Source: Nitzschia sp. DOCU1
Lineage: Eukaryota > Bacillariophyta > Bacillariophyceae > Bacillariales > Bacillariaceae
Assembly (NCBI GenBank): GCA_951394045.1
Contig: OX595987.1
Location: 806,001-870,000, forward strand
Direction of reading: 5' to 3'
Length of the DNA: 64,000 bases
Both the position numbers and the translations under genes were made by a program. Under the pieces are notes generated by a model. That model made no database searches and was not told where the DNA came from. It saw only the letters and a list, made by a program, of their open reading frames with translations. Below are positions 53,263-63,466 of the stretch, piece after piece (positions within the stretch are counted from its first letter, which is position 1; each line of letters begins with the position of its first letter).

Positions 53263-54900
53263 ATGAGGAGGTTACTCGAAGTTTCGGCCTTGCTTCTCTG
53301 CTCGGGACGGCTTCTCGATGCATTTTCGTCAACTTCGGCGCCGAGGAAGCATCTTCGACCGCTGTCACCCATCCAGCAGCGAGAAGCTTCTTCCAGTACT
53401 GTCTTTTTCGCTGCAAAGAACGATGATGTGTGCACGGTTCAAATTCTTATGTCCGATACGGGAGGCGGCCATCGTGCTTCGGCTAACGCGCTACGGGATG
53501 CTTTTGATGTCCTCTTTCCTGGCAAGTTTGAATGTGACATCGTTGATTTGTACACCGAGTACGGACCCTTCTGGCCATTCGACGGCTATGTTGAAGCATA
53601 CAAAACGATGGCAAAGTACAGCTTTCTTTGGGATATAACCTTTCGCATCGTCGAAACAGACTTGGGTAAATGGTTGAGTGACTTTGTGCTGGAGATCTTC
53701 TGCTTCAATGCATTCAAGGAGTGTCTGAACCGACCATCTGGATCATCGGGCAAGCGAGCTGACATGGTAGTTTCGGTGCATCCACTTTGTCAGGACCTAC
53801 CACTCAAGATTTTAGCAAATCTGGATACCGATGGTGCTTCCCGCGACCCAAGTGGACGAACTACTCCATTTGTGACGGTCGTGACGGATCTCGGTGGAGC
53901 CTCTAGGACATGGTTCCATTCAGGGTAAGTCGACGAAAATGTAGGATGCGACGTTTCTTCAAACTTATCTCAAGTCTTTTGCATAAGTGTCGACAAGTGC
54001 TTCGTCCCATCCGACGTTCTGAAAGAAAAGGCGCTCTCGCTGGGGTTGAGCTCATCGCAGATCGTTCAGCATGGACTTCCGATCCGAAAAGGCTTTTGGT
54101 CGCAAGAGAAGCCCAAAGGCTCGGTTTCAACACAGAGTGTTTCGGGATTCATGAACCTGATACGCAAGGACGGAGGTAAACCATCAAGCGCACCTCTGGA
54201 GCAAAGGGCGCAAGGCATACGATCGCAACTTGGAATCGATGAGAATTTGCCGACAGTCTTGGTCGTAGGAGGAGGTGACGGTATGGGCGGCATTGTGGAT
54301 ATTGCCAAGGCCCTCGGCAACAAGCTGGGAGCTAGTGGCTCGTCACCGTCATATCAACTTGTCGTTGTCTGTGGCAATAATGAAGAAGCCAAAAAGAAAT
54401 TGTCGGGCACAGTTTGGGGTCCTGGGGTCAGCGTCATAGTCAAAGGTTTCGTGAACAACATGGACGAGTGGATGCGCGCATCGGATACCCTGGTGACAAA
54501 GGCGGGTCCCGGTACAATTGCGGAAGCCTCCATTTGTGGTCTGCCCTGTATGCTTTTTGCGTTCCTGTAGGTCTTAAGAGTCGCTAGTGTTTCGTTCCTG
54601 GTCCGTGTACAAGATTCTTACACCTTTCGCTTTACCTTTATTCGTTCCAGCCCGGGCCAAGAGGAGGGAAATGTACCCTTTGTCGAGAACTCTGGATTCG
54701 GCAAGTACTCGGGTAACCCCAAGGAAATTGCTGACACGGTTAGCTCATGGTTGAGCTCACCCGAGACAATGAAGGCTATGAAGGCGGCCGCACTGGAAGC
54801 GTCACGCCCTTCAGCCACGCTCGACATTGCAGGCGACCTGGCAGAAATTGCCTTTTCTACGAAGCTCACAAAAGAACGACAGCTAGTGCGAGTTCGATAG
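53263..54900 (+). CDS. Monogalactosyldiacylglycerol synthase (plastid)
   Basis: Three exons, 53263-53924, 53988-54566 and 54651-54900, give 496 residues. The GT28 enzyme transfers galactose from UDP-galactose to diacylglycerol to make the main thylakoid galactolipid. Seen: VQILMSDTGGGHRASANALRDAF (acceptor/Gly-rich loop), YTEYGPFWPFDGYVEAYKTMAKYSFLW, VVSVHPLCQDLPL, TVVTDLGGASRTWFHSG|VDKCFVPSD across the first splice, LVVGGGDGMGG, and KAGPGTIAEASICGLPCMLFAFL|PGQEEGNVPFVENSGFGKYS, the UDP-galactose-binding end. The N-terminus RRLLEVSALLLCSGRLLDAFSST is a signal peptide followed by AFSST, close to the diatom ASAFAP cleavage motif, so plastid targeting is likely. Confidence 0.95.
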
Positions 54901-55472
54901 AGGGTAAACATGGACCGGGAGTTGCGACTGAGACAGCGCCACTCAAGGAGGAAAGCGCAACGCAAAGCATCACCGAGAACAATTGATCCACCGCACTCAT
55001 TGTCTTTCACAGAAGCTATAGACGCATGGAAGACTAGAAATACTTCAATTGTTGTGGTACCCACTCGTAGGAAATTAACACAGGTGAAGGCACCTCTATC
55101 GTACTCTAGCTATTCGCTGTTACGTTAACGAGGAGAGATATAGCGTAACGACGACTGATTCGACTGTTCGACCTCCCCGACCACATGCATCATCTCTCGC
55201 CAAAAAATTACTACCTGGTACAGAAAACGACCGTCACCACAGACCGCAAGACGATGATGACGGCGATGAGAGGCATCACCCACCATTCACTGCTGTATCT
55301 TTGGGAAGACAATGACATCCCGACGGATCACAAAATCGCGGCGTGTCCTTATAAGCTCATCAGCTCCCTCACAAGCCAAAAGGTGTTTGCTCCTGTAAAT
55401 TATACTTCATGCATCAAATAGCATCGTCAATCTGACCATCTGGCCAATCAAGGTACAAGGAAGTTGCAAACA
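54901..55472. other. Region between MGDG synthase and seipin genes
   Basis: About 570 bases between two forward genes. Short ORFs have no support. It probably includes the 3' UTR of one gene and the promoter of the next. Confidence 0.5.
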
Positions 55473-56873
55473 ATGGAAGTCCCCCGCGATGCCGAGTCGA
55501 TACGACGGGTGCTGGAGCAAGCAGCGGGTGCCGCATTTCAGCGGGCTCAAGCAAGGATGGAGAATATGAATTTCCGTGATGCACAAAACGTTCGGCGTCT
55601 TTTGGAACATGCCGCCACAGAGGCCATTGCACGAGCCCAAGAGTTTGAGATCCCGATGGCGGCGTTTCAAGTTCCGGCAGAGGCGGTCGAAGGCGCCTTT
55701 GTCGGACTTTGGCCGATTTTGAGGAAGATTTTAATTCTATGGGCTGTTGGCTTCTCGATCCTTTGCTCGTCCATCGGAATGTATGGTATATTCTACCTGG
55801 CAATCCAGCCAGGGAATGTTACATCGGACCAGCTCTTCTTTGACTACTCAGGCATTGCCAAGCACCCTGTCACACCACCAGTATGCTCAAATGAAACTAC
55901 AGTGGAAGATACATGCACTCAGCAATTTCCAAAAGAAGAGTTGCGAGGAGCGCCTTGGGCAGCTGTGGACTTCTTTGCCAGGCATACGCAGTGGGAGGCC
56001 TACTACCATGACGTCCTCCCGAGACCCTTGACGGAAACGAAGATTCTCAAAGAGGGCAAGGGCTACTTCTTCGAAGTGGTTCTAGAACTCCCAGAATCTC
56101 AAATCAACCACAGAACGGGTATTTTCATGGTGCACGTAGATCTACAGTCGAGCAATGGTACAATGCTAGCGTCCTCCATCCGAGCTGCTCGGCTCCCTCA
56201 TGAAAGCAGATGGGTGTCTACCATACGCAAGTCGATATGGCTGGTCCCCATGATAATCGGAGCTGTACACGAAACTAGAACGATTGTGGTGCCGTCCTTT
56301 CGACATTTCAGAGAAAGTGCTTCCATGCCGGTGGTAAGTACAGATCCCATATCGACACAGATTTCTAGCGAGGTCTGTCCCTCGTATATCCTAAACCCCC
56401 TCTAGCGTTACGCAACTGTCTCTCTGGTCATGCAGGTTAAGGATAAAAGGAGGAAAGATGAGCCTTTGGAAGTTACTAGAGGCGAAATCCGGATCGGCGA
56501 GGAGCTCACAGATTTTCAGTTCCTGCTTCGTGAATGGTTCTTTTCATGCTACGCTGTTGGAGTCATCATCCTTTCCACATTGCAGATATCCGGCTTGATC
56601 TTTCTAAAAGCGTTCATGAAACACCGACGACATCAACGGATACTAAGGCAAATGCAGGAGGAACAGGAGGATCTAGTATCCTTTGGGCTGAACTTGGACG
56701 AAAGCCAACTCGAACGGGAGGCCGGAGTGTCCACTGAATGGGAGGATCTGCCGCCCACGGTAGAAGTGGGTGTAGGGGACGCACCGGTAGCGCCAGATGA
56801 ATCGACAGGTCTCCAGGGCCCTGCTCCTCCCACTCCGGCTTTGAATGAGGAACACACATCGGCACTGGAATAA
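55473..56873 (+). CDS. Seipin-like lipid droplet protein
   Basis: Exons 55473-56333 and 56436-56873, split by a 102-base GT-AG intron in phase 0, give 432 residues. The frame extends to 55464 only through TTG. Seipin forms oligomers at ER-lipid droplet contacts and controls triacylglycerol packaging. Transmembrane segments are at about 88-110 (LILWAVGFSILCSSIGMYGIFYLAI) and about 315-340 (FFSCYAVGVIILSTLQISGLIFL), flanking a luminal domain with the seipin beta-sandwich pattern (YFFEVVLELPESQINHRTGIFMVHVDL, TMLASSIRAARLPHESRWV, WLVPMIIG). The N-terminal helix is duplicated (residues 5-26 and 35-56). The C-terminal tail is acidic and Pro-rich and probably cytosolic. Confidence 0.88.
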
Positions 56874-57186
56874 GAGGAAGCCCCAGCTGGCGATCAAAAT
56901 CAACCGCCAAGCGGTGAAAACTAAAACTTCATTGCGACAGGAAAATTAGCATGCTAAAGTTGGACATATCTAGTCTTACATCAGTCGAAGTATTGCGGCC
57001 AGTAGCAGGCAATAGGTGCATTTCGAATAATGCGAGGTTCAGTGTTGGTTGTTTATGAGTGGAGAGAATGTTTCTCCATGTATTTTTGTTGTAGGATGGA
57101 AGCATATATGAAATACGCACAATGAGCGCAGTCGGCATCATCGACATCTACGGTTCAAGACAGGTAGCAACACGTGGGGCCTATTG
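56874..57186. other. Convergent intergenic region, seipin / Nudix
   Basis: About 310 bases with no recognisable gene. Confidence 0.5.
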
Positions 57187-58338
57187 CTACCGTTCCGCGG
57201 ACGGCTGCACCTCCGTGCAGTCCTTCTGGGGGAAATGAAGGCCACGCTCCTTGACTTGCTTCAACGCAGCCTGGAACTCAGGACGGGATTCGCACATGCG
57301 AATAGCCTCGTCAATATCCACAGCTTTTCGAAATCGCCCGCATTCGGGCCAGTTTGCACGAACTTCGGACACGTAAAGTGGGAATAGCGTCATGCGGACA
57401 TGAGAATATCCTGACGATGTATCGGATGCTACGGAACAGGTCTCGTCCGAAGGCTTGGCTTGTCCCCGTATTCTTGCAATAACCTCATTAGACACGTGAA
57501 TGCTTGCTTCTGCGGCATGTTCCGAGCCGCCAATTACGTCCCCAGTAGAAGTTACTGGGATTTCCACCGAAGCCTTGGGGTCAGGGCTGACGGAGAGTGA
57601 GTCTCGAGCAATCTTTGCCATCTTGTGCGCTTCTTGGAGCTCTAGCCTTCTCTTCTTCGACTTTCGAGTCTCGTATTCGATCTCTTCAAGGCGGGGGCCG
57701 ATGACCCCCAGAACTCCGGCTTCTTCGAAAGTTTCTCTAATAGCACTTTCTTCCAGAAGCTCATCGTTCTCCCACCCTCCTTTAGGAAGGATCCACTCTG
57801 ACTTTCGGTTTGCTGATACAAACAGAATCTTGCCTCCCTCAACAATAGGGACGCAGCCAGTCACCATGCGGTAAACTCGCTGGCTCTGGGGGTCAGTGTG
57901 CCATCGTTGAGTCAATCGCCCGTTTCTGGAAGTCTTCTGCGTTGTGACCTTCAGATTGATCTGCTCTGACTGTTTTCGCTCCAACCGTAGTGGGGTCAGG
58001 ACAACCTTGCTGCCACTGGCATCAAAGTCCGAAAGGTAGGCACTTTCTCGAGAAGCAGTGGAGGAAGCGGAGGAAACAACCGACGACTCGGTTGGCTGAG
58101 GGATTTTGTGAAACTCCACAAAAGAGGAGCACAAGGGATCCTTGGTTGCCTCAAACGGAAAGGCAAGCTTTTGAAGCTGCTCGGCAGACATAGATTCCTT
58201 CTTCAGTGACTCGTCCACGCAGACGGGGGCTGCTTTTATTCTCCCGATAAGGCCTTCCATTCCTCCCAGGTCGACTTGCACTTGCTGCACGTCAGTCGCA
58301 GAGTGGGGAGGCGATTGCACCATGGGTTCGCTCATCAT
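57187..58338 (-). CDS. Nudix hydrolase, diphosphoinositol phosphohydrolase-like
   Basis: 383 residues from the ATG at 58338 (an extension to 58413 relies on TTG). Residues about 165-260 hold the Nudix domain: RVYRMVTGCVPIVEGGKILFVSANRKSEWILPKGGWENDELLEESAIRETFEEAGVLG, with a full GX5EX7REXXEEXG box. Such enzymes cleave diphosphate bonds, commonly in diphosphoinositol polyphosphates. The C-terminus MTLFPLYVSEVRANWPECGRFRKAVDIDEAIRMC matches the DIPP pattern of trailing helices. The first 150 residues are Ser/Gln-rich and not recognised. A second partial copy lies at 63467-64000. Confidence 0.88.
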   Translation of the reverse strand: MMSEPMVQSPPHSATDVQQVQVDLGGMEGLIGRIKAAPVCVDESLKKESMSAEQLQKLAFPFEATKDPLCSSFVEFHKIPQPTESSVVSSASSTASRESAYLSDFDASGSKVVLTPLRLERKQSEQINLKVTTQKTSRNGRLTQRWHTDPQSQRVYRMVTGCVPIVEGGKILFVSANRKSEWILPKGGWENDELLEESAIRETFEEAGVLGVIGPRLEEIEYETRKSKKRRLELQEAHKMAKIARDSLSVSPDPKASVEIPVTSTGDVIGGSEHAAEASIHVSNEVIARIRGQAKPSDETCSVASDTSSGYSHVRMTLFPLYVSEVRANWPECGRFRKAVDIDEAIRMCESRPEFQAALKQVKERGLHFPQKDCTEVQPSAER

Positions 58339-59482
58339 GGCAAGATAGCAACAAGATGCTTGAAAAGACTCTTGATCAGAAGCTTGTAGAAGCAAGGTGT
58401 TATGAAAAGACAATGTTTTGATTGTCTAAGATCGGAGATTAAGCACAAAAGGTCGATCAAGAGCGCCTTTTAGCCGGTGGGAGGAAATTCTACGTAGTGT
58501 CAGTACAAAATCCACGTACAGGCAACCAACGCTTAGCTCCACAAAAAAGTAACGAGGCGACCTGCAATTTGCAAAGCCTAAAGCAACGAGATCACAGAAT
58601 CTCACCAGAAGAAGCAGAGATGATGAATGGCTTCTTTGGATTGCTTTCAAGATTACAGTTTGAGTTGTTAATGCCAATGCATTCGTTGTCGAATTTCGTT
58701 CGATAGAAGGGATGTTGGTGCCAACAACAAGCTTTCGGTACGCTTTCCTACACCCGATGAGGGGAACACCACAGATTACGATATGTCGATCGGGCACTCT
58801 CAACTTCGGCGCGCCGCGAAATTCCGCCAGACAAAATAACACGTGAACTCGCGTTCGGGTTGACCATTGGCTCACAATAGTTCGTGATTTCTACGGAGTT
58901 TCACCATCCAAATCGCCAGCCGCGCCAGGCTTCTTGCGATTTCGAGAACGCCCATAAGTAAAGCAAACGTTGGGAGGTGGTGCTTGGCGAAGCTATGGGT
59001 TCCTACGACAGCAGGCCTACCAATCACGGCGCGGAGTGGGTCGGGTTTCGACTCGCTCGAGCAAACTTCGACCTCGTCGGTTTTGGCGCGATAAATCGAT
59101 GCGTTGGAAGAGGGGGCACGAGCTATGACGCTCTTCGCTTGGCGGACAAGTGGAAGCATCTGCCCTCCATCAACCAGAGAAGGCCGACAGCATTGGTATA
59201 AGAGGGCATTAGGGCATCCAGCATATGTATGATAGAGGCAAAAGATATCGATCCCCTCTATATATGTTCCATCATCATCTATCCCCTCTTTTCTTCGTTC
59301 CAATACGTCGTCACAATGACGGAACCAAAACGGAGGTGCTTGCTATCAAAATACTCTAGAGGTAATCACAGTCCTCTTGGGAGCAAGGAAAACGTCATTA
59401 ATTCGGCTAGTCAGTTGTTCGAAGCAAACTCCCAGTTCGCAGCAAGCCCGTGGTAGCAAGCATCCTACAGAAACATACAAGA
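58339..59482. other. 1.1 kb region between Nudix and esterase genes
   Basis: No gene supported; the longest ORFs (58872-59303 and 58426-58875, minus) start at TTG or GTG and show no family features. Confidence 0.4.
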
Positions 59483-60919
59483 ATGAGCCCTCGAGAGAAA
59501 AAGATTTACTCCTCCGACAGCACTACCGGCTCAGACACTTTGGTATTTCACACTCCAGATGGCGCGCCCTATGTGATTTGTAAGTCTGACAAACCCTTTG
59601 TGAATCCGACAACGCCAGCGGATGCCACTCCGGAAAGTATCAACCAGGAGCTCAATTTGGATCTGGGGCAGAGAATTATCACTCGGAAGAATCTAGTGCT
59701 ATTATGGCTCCTGAACTTTCTGGATCAGATTTCCTTTCAATGGTGGGAGCAATTATTCTTCAAGGTGTGGAGTGAAGTCGTTCCATTTTCCTTTCGTCGA
59801 GCTTTGACGCATTTTGGCTGGAAAATTTATCTGAAACTGCATAAAGCTATCCTGGGAAAGCGCACCGGGTTGCACCCGTCCCAGAGTTATGAATACCATG
59901 CCATTACCACCGCCATGTGGGCGGCAAGATTCTTTGCCGTGACGCCACGAAGAATGCGGTTTTCACTGTCGCAACTCTATGTCATCGCCCCCAATCTGCC
60001 GCCGAGTTCCGATCGTGTGACCAAAGTTTCGAAACGTCCCGACTTTCTTAGCGACGATATGGTGCCGAAGGAGCAAGAAAACGCCTGCACCGTCGAGGGG
60101 TGGTATATTCATCGAGGTAACAAATCTGAGGCATCAACCGAGAAGGTTATTTTCTGGATCTGTGGAGGTGCGTATCTTGCAGGTGATACCCGAGGGAATT
60201 CGTCTTCTGCGGATTGGATTGGAGAGCGATGCGGCATGGATGTCTTTGTGCCACAAGTCCGTTTGGCTCCCGAGGCCAACATTGACGATGTCCTATGGGA
60301 CGTATGCTTAGCATATCGATGGCTTTGTAGTCGAATGAATGATCCTTCCAATCAAGTATTTGTGCTGGGAATTTCAAGTGGAGGTGCGCTTGCAACCAGG
60401 CTTATGCAACTGATAGGTCAGCACTCTAGAAGCGAACCGATTGGCGTCCCCGAGTACTTTTCGAAACTAATCGATGGCACGACAATGCCCGTCGGTGGGA
60501 TTTTATTTGGCCCCTACGTGGATTATGATCGGGAAAAGAAGGGTTCTTTTGCACACTATCCAAGGCACGACCTAGTTGTGACAGAGTCAGTGCAGCAGTA
60601 TGGGCTCCCATACTTGGACGACTTCATCCCAAAACGACCGGAGCTCGAGGATCCTCGACGGGAATATTCTCCCATTCATCGAAGCATGGAGGATCTCCCA
60701 CCTTTGTGTGTCGTCGTCTCGGAACACGAAGCGGTGTACGACATGAGTGTTGAACTGGTCAACCGTGCTCGAACCGATGGGGTTCGAGCAACATTGTGCG
60801 TGTTCAAATACATGTGTCATGTATTCTCGTTTCTACTGGGGTTTGTTCCCGAAGGGCGGATCAGTATGGAGTTGGTATGCGATTGGATCGTAGAGAGAGC
60901 ACGGGAAACTTCGTCTTAG
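59483..60919 (+). CDS. Alpha/beta hydrolase, esterase/lipase family
   Basis: 478 residues, single exon. ATG at 59483; an upstream extension relies on GTG at 59450. A hydrophobic stretch near residue 65 (LVLLWLLNFLDQISF) may be a membrane segment. The catalytic core reads KVIFWICGGAYLAGDTRGNSSSADWIGERCGMDVFVPQVRLAPEA, with CGG instead of HGG in the oxyanion loop, then VFVLGISSGGALATRL (nucleophile GISSGG), DLPPLCVVVSEHEAVYDM (acidic residue) and a terminal MCHVFSFLLG (catalytic His). The order is that of hormone-sensitive lipase-like esterases. Substrate unknown; possibly ER-bound acylglycerol or retinyl-type ester hydrolysis, by family inference only. Confidence 0.82.
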   Translation: MSPREKKIYSSDSTTGSDTLVFHTPDGAPYVICKSDKPFVNPTTPADATPESINQELNLDLGQRIITRKNLVLLWLLNFLDQISFQWWEQLFFKVWSEVVPFSFRRALTHFGWKIYLKLHKAILGKRTGLHPSQSYEYHAITTAMWAARFFAVTPRRMRFSLSQLYVIAPNLPPSSDRVTKVSKRPDFLSDDMVPKEQENACTVEGWYIHRGNKSEASTEKVIFWICGGAYLAGDTRGNSSSADWIGERCGMDVFVPQVRLAPEANIDDVLWDVCLAYRWLCSRMNDPSNQVFVLGISSGGALATRLMQLIGQHSRSEPIGVPEYFSKLIDGTTMPVGGILFGPYVDYDREKKGSFAHYPRHDLVVTESVQQYGLPYLDDFIPKRPELEDPRREYSPIHRSMEDLPPLCVVVSEHEAVYDMSVELVNRARTDGVRATLCVFKYMCHVFSFLLGFVPEGRISMELVCDWIVERARETSS

Positions 60920-60979
60920 CGAGAACTACAGATGAGACACTGTACCCGATACCATGAATAATCTATGATTTACTGTATT

Positions 60980-62440
60980 CTATTCCACGGATCTTGTTGC
61001 ATCGCGACTGTAGTCTCGATCCGAGCCACTACCAGCAGAGGACGCGTCCAAAGCATCATCAAAATTGCTTCGCATCGTAACATCTCCAAGCCTGATTCGC
61101 TTGAAGATGCCTTTGTCGTTCATTTTCGCCTTGTGAGAAAGGAAGTAGGCAGCATATGAGGCGGACTTTAGGTAGAGGCAGTTCTTCTTCTGCTTCTTTT
61201 TGGCACCAGCCGTCTCCTTGTCTCCACCAACCCCATCAGTAGTTTCCCGCTGCCTGGAAATGTGGAAGATTTGTTGCATGTCTACTTCAAAGGTGTATAG
61301 AGAAACTCCTCTTGAGTACAAATAGCAAAGACATCTCTGGATATCCGAAGGACCTGGCCGGTAGTGACCAGAGTGAGGATGAAGTTCCGTCAGGTATCCT
61401 TCATCATTGGTGACGATGATACCTGCCGCCAAAACGGCCTTGCCTCCAAAAAAGGACGAATGGTGAAAGCGTTGCTTCGAATGAGCTGTTACTGCAGTCA
61501 CTTTTCGAGAGGCATAAAGAATGTCATCGCGAAGGACGAAGATCCATCCTTCTGGACCTGTGCTGACAGGTTCACCGTCACTGTCCAAGATTAACGCCCT
61601 CCTGTTAGACAAGCTAGAAACAATGCTCAATGAGTAGCCCTGGGTGATCTTTGGATCAGTGATGTATAAGACCGTGTCGGAATCGAGTTGCTTCCTGGGG
61701 CACGCTGGCAGGTCTGGGAGAGGCTCGCCTTCGGCCTCGCCCTTGGAATCTAACCAGTGGAAGAAGGAGTTTGTCGGGTACCCTAGCGAGCACCAGTGTC
61801 GATAGTAGATTCTAAGATTCTTTCCGTAGCGGTGCTTCGAATCACTAACTTCCAGCCATGCCTTTCGGTGCAACGTTACGCAGTTTCCTCGTTGCAAGCC
61901 ACACCTGGTAATCTCCATGCCGGCCTCACCGATCCCGCGATAATTCAAGTCCTCCCTTGCCGGTTTGGTTTCGTCGACCCACGGTTTGATTGGCAGCATA
62001 GTGAAAGGAATGCCCCGGTGCCTCTCCCACCTCGAGTGAGTCCTCGCATGATGTCGGTTCCGTAAAAAAGTCTTCGCTGGAACCTCTTGAGCCCCTTGAT
62101 CTTCGTCGTCGAGGGAATCTTCTCCGGCAGTGTCAACAATCTCAATATCCTGACTTCCAGTCGGTGACTCCCCCACTGCTTTAAAGAACTGCGCGGATTC
62201 GGCTCTGCGTCTATCGTGACTCAATGATCGCTCCAGGTGGTTCTTTGTTGCCCGGCACGGACTTTCATGAAGTGCTGACTTTGCAACTTCCGGGCACTCG
62301 GACGTGCCATTGAGGGAATCATCATCGCACACTGTGGACGCTTCGCATCGATGCGAATCTCCGCTAGATTCGCTAAGGCATGGGCATTGTGCATCTACCG
62401 TTGAAGGGGTAACCAAAGTACCATTCAATGATGCCACCAT
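60980..62440 (-). CDS. IQM-like (IQ-motif calmodulin-binding protein family) protein
   Basis: 486 residues, single exon, ATG at 62440. The central part matches plant IQM proteins: AWLEVSDSKHRYGKNLRIYYRHWCSLGYPTNSFFHWLD (IQM opening), DTVLYITDP, a middle of strands, the FHHSSFFGGKAVLAAGIIVTNDEGYLTELHPHSGHYRPGPSDIQRCLCYL block and an N-terminal Arg/Ser-rich region. HSSF-GG-AAG followed by PHSGHYRP is the signature of the family. Plant members bind calmodulin through an IQ motif; no clean IQ consensus is obvious here, so calcium regulation is uncertain. Convergent with the esterase (60-base gap). Confidence 0.78.
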   Translation of the reverse strand: MVASLNGTLVTPSTVDAQCPCLSESSGDSHRCEASTVCDDDSLNGTSECPEVAKSALHESPCRATKNHLERSLSHDRRRAESAQFFKAVGESPTGSQDIEIVDTAGEDSLDDEDQGAQEVPAKTFLRNRHHARTHSRWERHRGIPFTMLPIKPWVDETKPAREDLNYRGIGEAGMEITRCGLQRGNCVTLHRKAWLEVSDSKHRYGKNLRIYYRHWCSLGYPTNSFFHWLDSKGEAEGEPLPDLPACPRKQLDSDTVLYITDPKITQGYSLSIVSSLSNRRALILDSDGEPVSTGPEGWIFVLRDDILYASRKVTAVTAHSKQRFHHSSFFGGKAVLAAGIIVTNDEGYLTELHPHSGHYRPGPSDIQRCLCYLYSRGVSLYTFEVDMQQIFHISRQRETTDGVGGDKETAGAKKKQKKNCLYLKSASYAAYFLSHKAKMNDKGIFKRIRLGDVTMRSNFDDALDASSAGSGSDRDYSRDATRSVE

Positions 62441-63466
62441 CCTTGCTGTTAATCGTGTTTGAATGCAATAACCAGTCCCCTATTGTGATTCCAGTATAAA
62501 TCTATCAATAGTCAGTCTTATGGGTTTACAAAGTGTATGCTCTTCTCACTTTGTCGATTCTTTGAGAAAGGTGCTCGAGGGGGGCAACAAAGAAGATAGG
62601 AGCAGCGAATTTGTTACCGTTCTGATTATGAAGAAGTGAGAGGGTTATTTTTCGCTTCACCTCTACCTTTTTTCAGACCTTCGCGAGATTCGAGATTCGC
62701 AAAACTCGATGACGGACCAGATTCATTTCCTTCTTTATGTTCCATATGTCGCAGGGATGTCGCATGCTATAGATTTTTCACACGTCACAAGCGAGGTGCA
62801 ACGAAAGAAGAATCTGCTCACATTTTGTTGCAGAAAATTGAATCCTCAACCCTCAAACGGCGATTCTTTGTCGATGTGATGTTCAACTTGCGTTTACAAA
62901 AGCGTCAGCCCTAAGGTTAGTCGTCGTGGCGAGAGAGAACGCTGAGCGGTCTTGGTATTCATGTGATGAGCTGCTGGCGGGGTCGAGAGTGGAAGGGATT
63001 TTTGCTTAAGGTCGAAGATTCTCTTTCGGCTCAAAATATCGAAAGATGTAAGAATAATCGGCGAGTAATATATGGTAGGGTATGGATAGAGAGGTCTAAT
63101 AGCCTATTGTGCTGTATTATTTGTAGGCGAAACTGTAATCCGGTCTCTCGAGTCTGCCGCTGACGATTCTTAGGCCAACTGGAAAGACTCAGTCTGAAAA
63201 AGCCTTGGGACTGCTTCGAATTCCTGAAAGGAACTGGTCATGCCAAAGTAAAGCTACCGTAGATAAGATTGTATGGTTCAGGCTGGCGAAGAAGGAATAC
63301 TGTTGATTGCGTGGGCATCACTCCTTTCGAACGTCACAGGGTAAACCTTGCGTCTCCCCCGTGTGCTTCTTTCATCAGGTGCCGATGAATGATGGGGTAT
63401 AATCCCAAAACCTCCGATAGAAAGTAGTGTGAAAGTTTGGAATTTATCGCCTTGTGTAATGGCATT
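62441..63466. other. 1 kb region between IQM-like and second Nudix genes
   Basis: No supported gene; some short ORFs without family features. Probably the promoter of the IQM-like gene plus 3' UTR of the Nudix gene. Confidence 0.45.

Noticed and set aside
58872..59303. 143-codon minus-strand ORF in the Nudix-esterase gap
   Set aside because: It starts at TTG and lacks any family features.
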